Shown one piece after another: positions 40,988 to 49,149 of a stretch of DNA of 64,000 bases. The first letter of the stretch is position 1. Every line of letters starts with the position of its first letter. The stretch is from Mangrovimonas cancribranchiae (GTDB taxonomy: Bacteria > Bacteroidota > Bacteroidia > Flavobacteriales > Flavobacteriaceae), in NCBI RefSeq assembly GCF_037126245.1, contig NZ_CP136925.1:248001-312000 (forward strand), given 5' to 3'. Under the pieces are notes generated by a model. The model made no database searches and was not told the DNA's origin. It worked only from the letters and a program-made list of their open reading frames with translations. A program made the translations under genes and the position numbers.

Positions 40988-41917
40988 ATGAAAGGACCAC
41001 TTTTTTACTCTAAAATCCTACTTTTTGGTGAATATGGAATTATTAAAGATTCCAAAGGATTATCCATTCCGTATAATTTTTATAACGGGGCTTTAAAAGT
41101 CACCAATAAAGATACAGAAGAAGCCAAAGCATCTAACAATGCATTACATCATTTTGCAGCCTATTTAGAACAAATAGATGCCAATTTAGTAACCTTCGAT
41201 ATTGAAGCCTTAACACAAGATATCGCCGAAGGAATGTATTTTGATTCGTCTATTCCGCAAGGTTATGGCGTAGGGAGTAGCGGTGCGCTTGTTGCTGCTA
41301 TTTATGATAAGTATGCTAACGATAAAATAACCGTTCTTGAGAATTTAACGCGTGAAAAATTATTACAATTAAAAGCTATTTTCTCTGAAATGGAATCGTT
41401 TTTTCATGGAAAATCATCAGGACTAGACCCATTGAATAGCTATTTAAGTTTACCAATACTGATTAATTCTAAAGACAATATTGAAGCCACAGGAATCCCA
41501 TCGCAAAAGGTTGATGGTAAAGGCGCTGTGTTTTTATTAGATAGTGGTGTTGTTGGTGAAACTGCACCAATGGTAAGTATTTTTATGGAAAATATGAAAC
41601 AAGAAGGCTTCCGTAATATGCTTAAAGACCAATTTATAAAACATACCGATGCTTGTGTGGAAGATTTTTTAAAAGGCGATGTGAAGTCCTTGTTTAAAAA
41701 TACCAAGCAATTATCTAAAGTGGTGTTAAGTCACTTTAAGCCAATGATTCCAAAGCAATTTCACGAACTGTGGAAAAAAGGACTGGAAACCAACGATTAC
41801 TACCTAAAACTTTGTGGCTCTGGTGGTGGCGGTTATATCTTAGGATTTACAGAAGACATCAATAAAGCCCAAAAAGCCTTGAATGGTTATAAGCTAGAAG
41901 TGGTTTATAACTTTTAA
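40988..41917 (+). CDS. mvaK1: Mevalonate kinase
   Basis: GHMP kinase of 309 residues. Motif 1 SKILLFGEYGIIKDSKG, motif 2 IPQGYGVGSSGALVAA, the mevalonate-kinase-type HGKSSGLDPLNSY with the catalytic Asp, and motif 3 LCGSGGGGYILGF are in order. It phosphorylates mevalonate in the cytoplasm. Nearby mvaD and a prenyltransferase support the pathway; HMG-CoA reductase is 18 kb away. Phosphomevalonate kinase cannot be fully excluded, but HGKSSGLDP favours mevalonate kinase. Confidence 0.85.
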   Translation: MKGPLFYSKILLFGEYGIIKDSKGLSIPYNFYNGALKVTNKDTEEAKASNNALHHFAAYLEQIDANLVTFDIEALTQDIAEGMYFDSSIPQGYGVGSSGALVAAIYDKYANDKITVLENLTREKLLQLKAIFSEMESFFHGKSSGLDPLNSYLSLPILINSKDNIEATGIPSQKVDGKGAVFLLDSGVVGETAPMVSIFMENMKQEGFRNMLKDQFIKHTDACVEDFLKGDVKSLFKNTKQLSKVVLSHFKPMIPKQFHELWKKGLETNDYYLKLCGSGGGGYILGFTEDINKAQKALNGYKLEVVYNF

Positions 41918-41926
41918 TTGTTTTTT

Positions 41927-42049
41927 ATGGATACACTAATTAAAGACTTTTCAATAGGATTGTTTTTGTGGCAGTTTATCTTAGTAGTTCTTTTTATAGG
42001 AGCAATTTATCTTTTAATTAAGTTCGTAAAGCGTAACAAAATTAAGTAA
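41927..42049 (+). CDS. Small single-pass membrane protein, 40 aa
   Basis: ATG at 41927 opens a 40-codon frame to TAA at 42049: MDTLIKDFSIGLF, a hydrophobic segment WQFILVVLFIGAIYLLI, then a basic tail KFVKRNKIK, i.e. a one-pass protein with an inside-positive C-terminus. It starts 9 bp after mevalonate kinase and ends 7 bp before the prenyltransferase, in the same direction. The DFSIGLFLWQ opening resembles the start of ATP synthase subunit b of flavobacteria, but the rest of that protein is absent. No function assigned. Confidence 0.65.
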   Translation: MDTLIKDFSIGLFLWQFILVVLFIGAIYLLIKFVKRNKIK

Positions 42050-42056
42050 GCTTTTC

Positions 42057-42971
42057 ATGCTAACCAGAAAGCAAAAACATATTCTACTTAAGTTTTTTAG
42101 TATGTTTTCTGTAATTCGCGGTTACAATATTTTGGTTGTTGCTGTGGCTCAGTATTTAGCCTCCATTTATATTTTGGCTCATTATAAACCCGTCAAAGAA
42201 GTGGTTTTTGATGTAAACTTACTTATGCTAGTTTTAGCATCATCGGCAACAATTGCTGGTGGTTATATTATCAATAATTTTTACGATTCCGAAAAAGATT
42301 TAATCAACAGACCAAGAAAAACCATGTTAGATCGTTTGGTCAGTCAAAATACCAAATTGTCTTTTTATTTTGTGTTGAATTTTATTGCGGTTATTCTAGC
42401 TAGTTATGTGTCGTTTAGGGCTGTTGTGTTTTTCTCTATTTATATTTTTGGTATTTGGTTTTACTCACACAAACTCAAAAAAATGCCTTTTATAGGCAAT
42501 TTAACATCGGCCATTTTAACCATTACGCCGTTTTTTATCATTTTTGTGTATTACAAGAATTTCGAGCACGTTATTTTTGTGCACGCTATGTTTTTGTTTT
42601 TAATAATATCCATGCGAGAGCTTACCAAAGACTTAGAAAACCTTCAAGGCGATTTGGCGCAGAATTATCAAACCATTCCTGTGGTTTATGGTGAAAAAGT
42701 ATCAAAAATAATGCTTACAGTTCTAGGTGCATTAACATTACTTCCGGCCTTGTTGCTTATTTTCCAATATCAAGTAGGTAAAATGAGTTACTATTTTTAC
42801 TTGAGTATTGTGTTGTTAATTGTTTTTGTAATGATGCTTTGGAAGTCAAATTCAAAATTGCAATACCTTATTCTTCATAATATTTTAAGGTTGATTATTG
42901 TGTTAGGTGTGATTAGTATTCCGTTGATTGATATAGGTTTGGTGCTTAATAAAATCACTTTTATTCGATAA
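42057..42971 (+). CDS. UbiA-family prenyltransferase (geranylgeranylglycerol-phosphate geranylgeranyltransferase-like)
   Basis: Polytopic protein of 304 residues with about 8-9 membrane segments. The first Asp-rich motif is NNFYDSEKD followed by LINRPRK, the second RELTKDLENLQGD, both typical of UbiA enzymes that join a polyprenyl chain to an acceptor. Flavobacterial relatives are commonly labelled as the archaeal-type geranylgeranyltransferase, but the acceptor in bacteria is unproven. It sits directly after mevalonate kinase, so its isoprenoid donor comes from the same locus. Confidence 0.85.
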   Translation: MLTRKQKHILLKFFSMFSVIRGYNILVVAVAQYLASIYILAHYKPVKEVVFDVNLLMLVLASSATIAGGYIINNFYDSEKDLINRPRKTMLDRLVSQNTKLSFYFVLNFIAVILASYVSFRAVVFFSIYIFGIWFYSHKLKKMPFIGNLTSAILTITPFFIIFVYYKNFEHVIFVHAMFLFLIISMRELTKDLENLQGDLAQNYQTIPVVYGEKVSKIMLTVLGALTLLPALLLIFQYQVGKMSYYFYLSIVLLIVFVMMLWKSNSKLQYLILHNILRLIIVLGVISIPLIDIGLVLNKITFIR

Positions 42972-42987
42972 GCAATTATTTATCATA

Positions 42988-42995
42988 TATCTTTG
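42988..42995 (+). promoter_or_regulatory. Promoter -7 element of the pseudouridine synthase gene
   Basis: TATCTTTG, exact match to the consensus, 17 bp before the ATG at 43013. Confidence 0.55.
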
Positions 42996-43012
42996 CAAAA
43001 AAATTATAAGTA

Positions 43013-43891
43013 ATGAGCAGAAAGCAAGGAACAGGAGGAAAGAATAGACCATCGGGAAGAGGGCAAAGACAGAATAGCGGAAATAGGTCTAGCAGAGGCG
43101 GAAACAATTCTGGAGGGAAAAGCTTTGCAAGAGGAAATGCTCCAGTGAAAAAGAAAAACACACCGAGTAAAAGCAAGTCGTCTTCAGGGGACATACGCTT
43201 AAACAAATACATTGCTAATTCTGGAATATGCTCACGTCGTGAAGCTGATGAGCATATTGCTATAGGTTTGGTAACCGTAAACGGAAAAGTGGTTACCGAA
43301 ATGGGTTACAAGGTACAACTGGAAGACGATGTTCGTTTTGATGGACGCCGCATTAATCCAGAACCAAAAACATACGTTTTATTAAACAAACCAAAAGGGT
43401 TTGCCACAACAACAAGCAATGCCAAGGATAGAACTGTAATGGATTTAGTGGCTAATGCCACCAATGCTAGAATAAAACCTATTGGCCGTTTAGGACGAAA
43501 TTCAACTGGTTTGTTATTGTTTACCAATGACGATACCGTTGTAAAAAAGTTTACTAACTCTAAAAATGGCGTACCGCGCTTGTTTCAAATAGAATTAGAT
43601 AAAAATCTTAAATTTGAAGACCTCAAGCAGGTAGAAGAAGGTCTGAAGATTGATGGTAAAGAGGTTGTTGTTGAGGAAATTAGCTACATTGAAGGTCAAA
43701 GTAAAAACCTAATTGGGCTAAAAATAAAGAACACCGGAAATTCTATAATCCGTAATATTTTTGATCATTTAGGCTATAACATCATAAAAGTAGACTGCGT
43801 GGCGATTGCGCATCTTACCAAGAAAGATTTGCCAAGAGGCTATTGGAAGCATTTAACCAAACAAGAGGTTAATGCGTTGAAGATGTTGTAG
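43013..43891 (+). CDS. RsuA/RluB-family pseudouridine synthase, catalytic Asp replaced by Gly
   Basis: The 292-residue protein starts with a basic Gly/Ser/Asn/Arg-rich tail of about 60 residues, then an S4 RNA-binding domain (IRLNKYIANSGICSRREADE) and an RsuA-type catalytic domain (YVLLNKPKGFATTTS ... DLPRGYWKHLTKQEV). In the family the catalytic Asp is in GRLDxxTxGLLL. Here the motif is GRLGRNSTGLLLFTND with GGA (Gly161) at that place. The usual GRNRxxRRxFE motif is also altered (GNSIIRNIFD). So the fold and RNA binding look kept, but pseudouridylation is doubtful. It may be an RNA-binding relic or a ribosome assembly factor. Confidence 0.85.
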   Translation: MSRKQGTGGKNRPSGRGQRQNSGNRSSRGGNNSGGKSFARGNAPVKKKNTPSKSKSSSGDIRLNKYIANSGICSRREADEHIAIGLVTVNGKVVTEMGYKVQLEDDVRFDGRRINPEPKTYVLLNKPKGFATTTSNAKDRTVMDLVANATNARIKPIGRLGRNSTGLLLFTNDDTVVKKFTNSKNGVPRLFQIELDKNLKFEDLKQVEEGLKIDGKEVVVEEISYIEGQSKNLIGLKIKNTGNSIIRNIFDHLGYNIIKVDCVAIAHLTKKDLPRGYWKHLTKQEVNALKML

Positions 43892-43997
43892 TTGGGTGGT
43901 TTAATTTTTTTTAAAAAAAGTATTGTAATTCAAATTTTTGTATTTCATTTGCATCAGTTTTTTAGCTGAACAAAGTGAACACTGTTTATACGTTTGG

Positions 43998-44105
43998 GCT
44001 TTTGGGAATTAGGAAGTCATACCCAAAAGCAACCCTTAAGAAGGGAAACCGAAATTTAAAGCTAACTTCCGTAGAGCACTACTCAAGCCAACATTTGTTT
44101 GGCTT
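43998..44105 (+). ncRNA. Candidate structured RNA in the gap before the polyamine operon
   Basis: The 321-bp gap 43892-44212 has no credible reading frame. It has nested pairings: GCTTTTGGG (43998-44006) with CCCAAAAGC (44022-44030); CCCTT/AAGGG (44033-44045); AAGCCAA/TTGGCTT (44085-44105) followed by a weak T-rich run; and GGAAGT in the first loop (44012-44017) with ACTTCC (44065-44070), a possible pseudoknot. It could be a small RNA ending at the third hairpin or a leader element of the arginine decarboxylase gene. No Rfam family was recognised. Confidence 0.4.
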
Positions 44106-44212
44106 TATTCCTACAACCCAACGCCAACTGTTGGTTTGATAATCATTGTTTTTTATTGACGTAATGTTGCGTTAACACGCATTTTTCATCTTTAACCTTT
44201 AATAAAAAAACA

Positions 44213-45613
44213 ATGAATACTAAATATATTGATTTAATCAATCAAACCTTTTATTTCCCTCAAGACGAGTTTGCACTCGATGGGCAGTTTTTAAAATTTC
44301 ACAATATCGATCTAAAAGCATTGGTCGAAGAATATGGAGCGCCGTTAAAATTCACTTATTTACCACAAATAGCCAATAACATCAATCGCGCAAAAGGCTG
44401 GTTTGTAGCTGCCATAAAAAAGCATAATTACCCAGCAACGTACAACTATTGTTATTGTACGAAGAGTTCACACTTTAAGCACGTGTTAAACGAAGCACTA
44501 AAGAATGATATTCATATAGAAACGTCTTCGGCTTTTGATATTGACATAGTGGAAAACCTAAAACAGCAAAGTAAAATTACCGATGATACGTATGTGATTT
44601 GCAATGGTTTCAAACGTGCACAATATATAACCAATATTGCACGATTGATCAATGAAGGACATAACAATTGTATCCCCATTATCGATAATTACGAAGAAAT
44701 CGATTTGCTTTCAGAAGAAATCAAAGGCAAATTTAAGGTCGGGATCAGAATAGCTTCAGAAGAAGAACCAAAGTTTGAGTTTTACACCTCACGACTAGGT
44801 GTTGGATATAGAAATATTGTACCATTTTACAAAAATCAAATACAGAATAATGATAAAGTAGAATTAAAAATGCTTCACTTTTTCATCAACACAGGTATTC
44901 GTGATAATGCTTACTATTGGAACGAATTACTTAAGTGCTTAAAAGTGTACATAAGCTTAAAGAAAATTTGCCCAACTTTGGATAGCTTGAATATTGGTGG
45001 CGGATTTCCTATTAAAAATTCATTGGCATTCGATTTTGATTACGAGTATATGGTTGATGAAATCATTAATCAAATAAAAATAGCTTGTGATGAAGCCGAA
45101 GTTGACGTGCCAAACATTTTTACCGAGTTTGGAAGCTTTACCGTTGGGGAAAGTGGTGGCGCTATTTACGAAGTGTTGTATCAAAAACAACAAAACGATC
45201 GTGAAAAATGGAATATGATAAACTCATCATTCATTACAACCTTACCAGATACTTGGGCCATAAACAAACGCTTTATAATGTTGCCTATTAACCGTTGGAA
45301 CGATGGTTATGAGCGTGTATTGTTGGGAGGATTAACCTGTGATAGCGACGATTACTACAACAGCGAGCAGCATATGAATGCTATTTATCTACCCAAATAC
45401 AACAAAGACAAACCGCTTTATATTGGCTTTTTCAATATTGGAGCTTACCAAGAAACCATTGGCGGTTTTGGCGGCTTACAACATTGCTTAATTCCATCGC
45501 CAAAACATATTTTAATAGATAAAGATGCCAATGGCAATTTAACAACAACACTATTTAGTGAACAACAAAAAAGTGAAGACTTACTTAAAATTCTAGGTTA
45601 CGATGCAAACTAA
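44213..45613 (+). CDS. speA: Arginine decarboxylase, fold-III PLP type
   Basis: The 466-residue protein is an alanine-racemase-fold decarboxylase. The PLP Lys region is YNYCYCTKSSHFKHVL; later motifs are HIETSSAFDIDIV, LKMLHFFINTG, LNIGGGFPIKNS (phosphate binding) and FTEFGSFTVGESG. It is much shorter than enterobacterial SpeA (over 600 aa) but of the type labelled biosynthetic arginine decarboxylase in Flavobacteriia. The next gene, agmatinase, overlaps it by 11 nt, which supports arginine over ornithine or diaminopimelate as substrate. Start of the polyamine operon. Confidence 0.85.
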   Translation: MNTKYIDLINQTFYFPQDEFALDGQFLKFHNIDLKALVEEYGAPLKFTYLPQIANNINRAKGWFVAAIKKHNYPATYNYCYCTKSSHFKHVLNEALKNDIHIETSSAFDIDIVENLKQQSKITDDTYVICNGFKRAQYITNIARLINEGHNNCIPIIDNYEEIDLLSEEIKGKFKVGIRIASEEEPKFEFYTSRLGVGYRNIVPFYKNQIQNNDKVELKMLHFFINTGIRDNAYYWNELLKCLKVYISLKKICPTLDSLNIGGGFPIKNSLAFDFDYEYMVDEIINQIKIACDEAEVDVPNIFTEFGSFTVGESGGAIYEVLYQKQQNDREKWNMINSSFITTLPDTWAINKRFIMLPINRWNDGYERVLLGGLTCDSDDYYNSEQHMNAIYLPKYNKDKPLYIGFFNIGAYQETIGGFGGLQHCLIPSPKHILIDKDANGNLTTTLFSEQQKSEDLLKILGYDAN

Positions 45614-46541
45614 AACTTACGCAGGAATCCCTGAAAAATATGCAAAATTAGACAGTTCTAAAATTGTATTAATTCCAGTACCTTATGATGGTACGAGTAC
45701 TTGGCAAAAAGGTGCCGATAAAGGTCCAGAAGCCTTTTTGCACGCTTCAGAAAACATGGAGTTGTATGATATTGAAACACAAACGGAAGTTTATAAACAA
45801 GGGGTTTTTTTGGCCAATGCCGTAACCGAAAATAGTTCGCCGGAAACTATGGTAAATGCGGTGCATAAAGCCACTAAAAACTATATTAAGCGTAATAAAT
45901 TTGTAACCATTTTTGGAGGCGAACATTCCATTTCCATTGGTACTATTCGCGCGTTTAATGAATGTTTTGATAATTTAACAGTGTTGCATATCGATGCGCA
46001 TGCCGATTTACGAAAAGAATACGAAGGCTCTGCTTGCAATCACGCTTGTGCCGTTTACGAAGCAAGCCAGACTACAAATTTAATTCAGGTGGGAATTCGC
46101 TCAATGGACATAATGGAAAAAACCGTTATGGACCACGACAAAACCTATTTTGCTCACGAACTGGCACAAGACGATGCTTGGATGGATTCGGCATTAGACC
46201 AAATGACAGATAATGTGTTTATTACTTTCGATTTGGATGCATTCGATCCATCAATTTTACCAAGCACGGGAACACCAGAACCTGGTGGTTTGTTTTGGTA
46301 TGAAACCCTTGAGTTTTTAAAAATGGTCTTTGAGGAAAAAAACGTGGTCGGATTCGATATTGTAGAACTTTGCCCTAATGAAAACGAAAAATCTTCAGAT
46401 TTTTTAGCAGCCAAATTATATTACAAAATGTTATCGTACAAATTTATGGGAGAAGGTGCTGAAGATTCTTATGAAAGTAATTTTGATAACAATGATAACG
46501 GAATAAATAAATTTTCTAAATTTAATGACGATGAATACTAA
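45603..46541 (+). CDS. speB: Agmatinase
   Basis: Ureohydrolase of 312 residues with the two-manganese ligands in order: GGEHSISIGTIRAF, LHIDAHADLRKEYEG and FDLDAFDPSILPSTGTPEPGG; also GFDIVELCPNENE. It hydrolyses agmatine to putrescine and urea. It starts inside the end of the decarboxylase gene and its own end overlaps the next gene by 17 nt, so all three are made from one message. Confidence 0.93.
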   Translation: MQTKTYAGIPEKYAKLDSSKIVLIPVPYDGTSTWQKGADKGPEAFLHASENMELYDIETQTEVYKQGVFLANAVTENSSPETMVNAVHKATKNYIKRNKFVTIFGGEHSISIGTIRAFNECFDNLTVLHIDAHADLRKEYEGSACNHACAVYEASQTTNLIQVGIRSMDIMEKTVMDHDKTYFAHELAQDDAWMDSALDQMTDNVFITFDLDAFDPSILPSTGTPEPGGLFWYETLEFLKMVFEEKNVVGFDIVELCPNENEKSSDFLAAKLYYKMLSYKFMGEGAEDSYESNFDNNDNGINKFSKFNDDEY

Positions 46542-47505
46542 AGGAGAAATATCAAAATTCATTGAGAAATACTATTTGCACTTCAATGCTGCGGCATTGG
46601 TAGATGCTGCTAAAGCTTACGAAGATCAATTAAATATTGGCTCTAAAATGTTAGTATCGTTGGCTGGTGCGATGAGTACTGCCGAGTTGGGTAAAATCTT
46701 TGCAGAAATGATTCGTCAAGACAAAGTGCATATTATTTCTTGTACTGGAGCTAATTTGGAAGAAGATATTATGAATTTGGTAGCCCACTCACATTACGAG
46801 CGTGTACCCAACTATCGCGATTTAACCCCAAAACAAGAATGGAATTTACTTGAACGTGGCTTAAATCGTGTAACCGATACGTGCATTCCAGAGGAAGAAG
46901 CCTTTAGACGTTTGCAAGAGCACATTTTTAAAATATGGAAAGATGCCGAAGATGCAGGAGAACGCTATTTTCCGCACGAGTTTATGTACAAAATGCTGTT
47001 AAGCGGCGTGCTGGAAGACTATTACGAAATAGATTTAAAAGACTCGTGGATGTATGCCGCTGCCGAAAAGAATTTACCAATTGTGGTTCCCGGTTGGGAA
47101 GATAGTACCATGGGGAATATTTTTGCAAGTTACGTGTTAAAAGGCGAGTTAAAAGCCAGTGCCATGAAATCTGGAATTGAGTACATGACCTTTTTAGCTG
47201 ATTGGTATACCGATAACTCTAAAAATGGTATTGGGTTTTTCCAAATTGGAGGAGGCATTGCTGGAGATTTTCCTATCTGTGTTGTGCCTATGTTATACCA
47301 AGATATGGAACGAACCGATACGCCATTTTGGAGCTATTTCTGTCAGATTAGTGATTCTACCACAAGTTATGGATCGTATTCGGGAGCGGTGCCAAACGAA
47401 AAAATCACTTGGGGAAAACTAGATATTGATACACCTAAATTTATTATAGAAAGTGATGCTACCATAGTAGCGCCATTAATATTCGCCTATTTATTAGATA
47501 TGTAA
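46525..47505 (+). CDS. Deoxyhypusine-synthase-like protein (probable homospermidine/spermidine synthase type)
   Basis: The 326-residue protein belongs to the deoxyhypusine synthase fold family: SKMLVSLAGAMSTAELGK, HIISCTGANLEEDIMN, VPGWEDSTMGNIFASY, GGGIAGDFPICVVPMLYQD and, near the C-terminus, EKITWGKLD with the Lys that forms the enzyme imine. Bacteria have no eIF5A, so related bacterial enzymes make homospermidine or act on other polyamines. Its place after speA and speB supports a putrescine substrate. An ATG at 46531 is an alternative start that reduces the overlap with agmatinase. Confidence 0.85.
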   Translation: MTMNTKGEISKFIEKYYLHFNAAALVDAAKAYEDQLNIGSKMLVSLAGAMSTAELGKIFAEMIRQDKVHIISCTGANLEEDIMNLVAHSHYERVPNYRDLTPKQEWNLLERGLNRVTDTCIPEEEAFRRLQEHIFKIWKDAEDAGERYFPHEFMYKMLLSGVLEDYYEIDLKDSWMYAAAEKNLPIVVPGWEDSTMGNIFASYVLKGELKASAMKSGIEYMTFLADWYTDNSKNGIGFFQIGGGIAGDFPICVVPMLYQDMERTDTPFWSYFCQISDSTTSYGSYSGAVPNEKITWGKLDIDTPKFIIESDATIVAPLIFAYLLDM

Positions 47506-47507
47506 TT

Positions 47508-47819
47508 ATGAAGGACAATTTAAAACGCGTCATTGTTGACTTTAAAAAACTAACACCAGAGATTTTGGCTTTATTGGTTGAAAAATATCCTGATGGATAT
47601 GATGACGACCAAATAATCAAGTTTAAAAATGCCAAAAGTGAATTGGTAGAAGCTGTTGAAGTAACCACAGAAGATACCAAGTATTTGGTGAAAGTAAGTA
47701 CCAAGTTAGCCGTAACTATGGAAAATTATGATGAAGAAGACTATGATGATTTTGAAGATGATGATCCAGAAGCAGTACAGCCACCAGAGGTAGAAGAAGC
47801 GGATAACGACGACGATTAA
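47508..47819 (+). CDS. Small conserved-looking protein with an acidic tail
   Basis: The 103-residue protein is 2 bp after the deoxyhypusine-synthase-like gene and precedes the operon terminator. The first 70 residues could fold (RVIVDFKKLTPEILALLVEKYPDGY, then two strands ending YLVKVSTKL). The last 30 are almost wholly Asp/Glu (DEEDYDDFEDDDPE). There is no signal or membrane segment. The tail could bind cations such as polyamines, but that is only a thought from the neighbourhood. Not recognised as a named family. Confidence 0.75.
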   Translation: MKDNLKRVIVDFKKLTPEILALLVEKYPDGYDDDQIIKFKNAKSELVEAVEVTTEDTKYLVKVSTKLAVTMENYDEEDYDDFEDDDPEAVQPPEVEEADNDDD

Positions 47820-47881
47820 TTACCAGATTTAAATAACAACTAATTCAGATGTAACCTTCTGAAAACAGGATACTATGCTTT

Positions 47882-47915
47882 AAAAATAGATGGTTTTAAA
47901 GCCATCTATTTTTTT
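47882..47915 (+). terminator. Terminator of the polyamine operon
   Basis: AAATAGATGG / CCATCTATTT stem with the loop TTTTAAAG, followed by a T run, 63 bp after the acidic protein gene. Confidence 0.85.
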
Positions 47916-47960
47916 ATGTAACCAAGTGTTTTTGTATTGAAAAATACATTAAATTTATAA

Positions 47961-48370
47961 AAAACACCATTCCACCTCGCATTGCCCTGTGTTAGTATTA
48001 AGGATACCACAACATTTTACACCAACGTTTTAAAAGCATCGGTTGGCGTTCTGCACAAAACTGGGTAGATGTTAATTTGTACGGCCATCAAATTACATTT
48101 ACAAAAACAGGTCGTTTTAATTTTGATTATAGGAGTTATTCCTTAGGTGATGAAGTACTGCCATCATTTCATTTTGGTGTTATCTTAAATAAAGATGATT
48201 GGAACAAACTTTATTCATCACTAAAGAGTAACGATGTGTCTGTTACTAATAGCATAGATTTTCTAGCAGGAAAAACAGGTGAACACCAATCGTTTTTTAT
48301 AAAGGATCCTAATGATTATACCGTAGAATTTAAATGTTTTAAAGAGCCATCGGCCATTTTTAAAGAATAA
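47961..48370 (+). pseudogene. Decayed VOC/glyoxalase-family dioxygenase-like gene
   Basis: Reading from 47964 gives TPFHLALPCVSIKDTTTFYTNVLKA, a VOC-family start without an ATG (a TAA lies just upstream). The frame then breaks between about 48028 and 48045, and the family pattern continues in another frame as IGWRSAQNWVDVNLYGHQITF and onward to EHQSFFIKDPNDYTVEFKCF. So the gene has lost its start and has a frameshift. Only the last 97 codons remain open, and those can begin only with TTG at 48077. The stop at 48368-48370 shares a base with the next start. Confidence 0.8.
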
Positions 48371-49149
48371 TGTACCAGGTTGTTGCCTACCAAGTAGCCA
48401 GCACTATCCATACAAAAAGCGTAAAAGAACAGTTGGATTGGGAACTGCTGTTTTCGGATAGTGACGAATTGTTTTATAAATTTTCAAAAGATCAATTTAT
48501 CTATATTTTTCAATATGGAATGGTTGGTTTTTTTAATCTCTCAACAGATGATATAGGAGAAGTTTTAAAACAGCTAAAACCATTTTCTAGAAATTTTTTT
48601 CAGGAAAGAATATCAGAAACCATCCATGTTGATGTGCAGCAGAACATCCTTAAAGTAGCGTTTGAAAAAGTCATTTTACCATATTTAGATACCGAAATGA
48701 TACGGTTGGTTGTATTGAATGCTTCGCAATCCGTGGCACTAAACCGCTATTCAGAAATTACTGAAGAATTATTGGAAGAAACCAACAAGCACACGCTCTA
48801 TCTAGAGCGCAAGGGTAAATTGGATATCTCTGGAAATAAGCTAAAGCGCTTTATTGGTAAAACGCTTAACATTAAAAATAAGATTTCAGAAAACCTATAT
48901 ATTTTCGATGCGCCAGAGATTACATGGGAAAGTGAACAATTGAATAGATTAAATACCGATTTAAAACAGTCTTTCGATCTTACAGATCGTTATCATTTAA
49001 TTCACGATCGCATCGAGATTATTAAGGAAAACCTCGAGCTGTTTAAAGATATTATGGATCATAAGGAAAGCAGCAAACTAGAATGGATTATCATTATCCT
49101 AATTCTAGTTGAAGTAGTGGATATGTTTGTGGTAAAAATTTTCTTTTAA
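48370..49149 (+). CDS. RMD1/YagE (DUF155) family membrane protein
   Basis: The 259-residue protein has the DUF155 pattern: an N-terminal alpha/beta part (FYKFSKDQFIYIFQYGMVGFF), LVVLNASQSVALNRYSEITEELLEETN, a helical region with HDRIEIIKENLELFKD and a single C-terminal membrane span (WIIIILILVEVVDMFVV). Relatives include mitochondrial RMD1 and RMND1; the bacterial role is unknown. It starts 1 nt inside the stop of the VOC pseudogene, suggesting former co-translation. Its end overlaps the convergent hydrolase gene by 4 nt. Confidence 0.85.
   Translation: MYQVVAYQVASTIHTKSVKEQLDWELLFSDSDELFYKFSKDQFIYIFQYGMVGFFNLSTDDIGEVLKQLKPFSRNFFQERISETIHVDVQQNILKVAFEKVILPYLDTEMIRLVVLNASQSVALNRYSEITEELLEETNKHTLYLERKGKLDISGNKLKRFIGKTLNIKNKISENLYIFDAPEITWESEQLNRLNTDLKQSFDLTDRYHLIHDRIEIIKENLELFKDIMDHKESSKLEWIIIILILVEVVDMFVVKIFF

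Noticed and set aside
44087-44110. Strong rho-independent terminator
   Set aside because: The AAGCCAA/TTGGCTT hairpin lacks a proper T run (TTTATTCC), so it is reported only as part of the candidate RNA.
47740-47819. Simple GAT/GAA repeat as a microsatellite
   Set aside because: It codes for the acidic tail of a protein in a real operon, with mixed codons, so it needs no separate explanation.
48077-48370. Stand-alone 97-codon gene
   Set aside because: It has only a TTG start and lacks the first half of the VOC fold, which is present upstream in another frame; it is the tail of a pseudogene.
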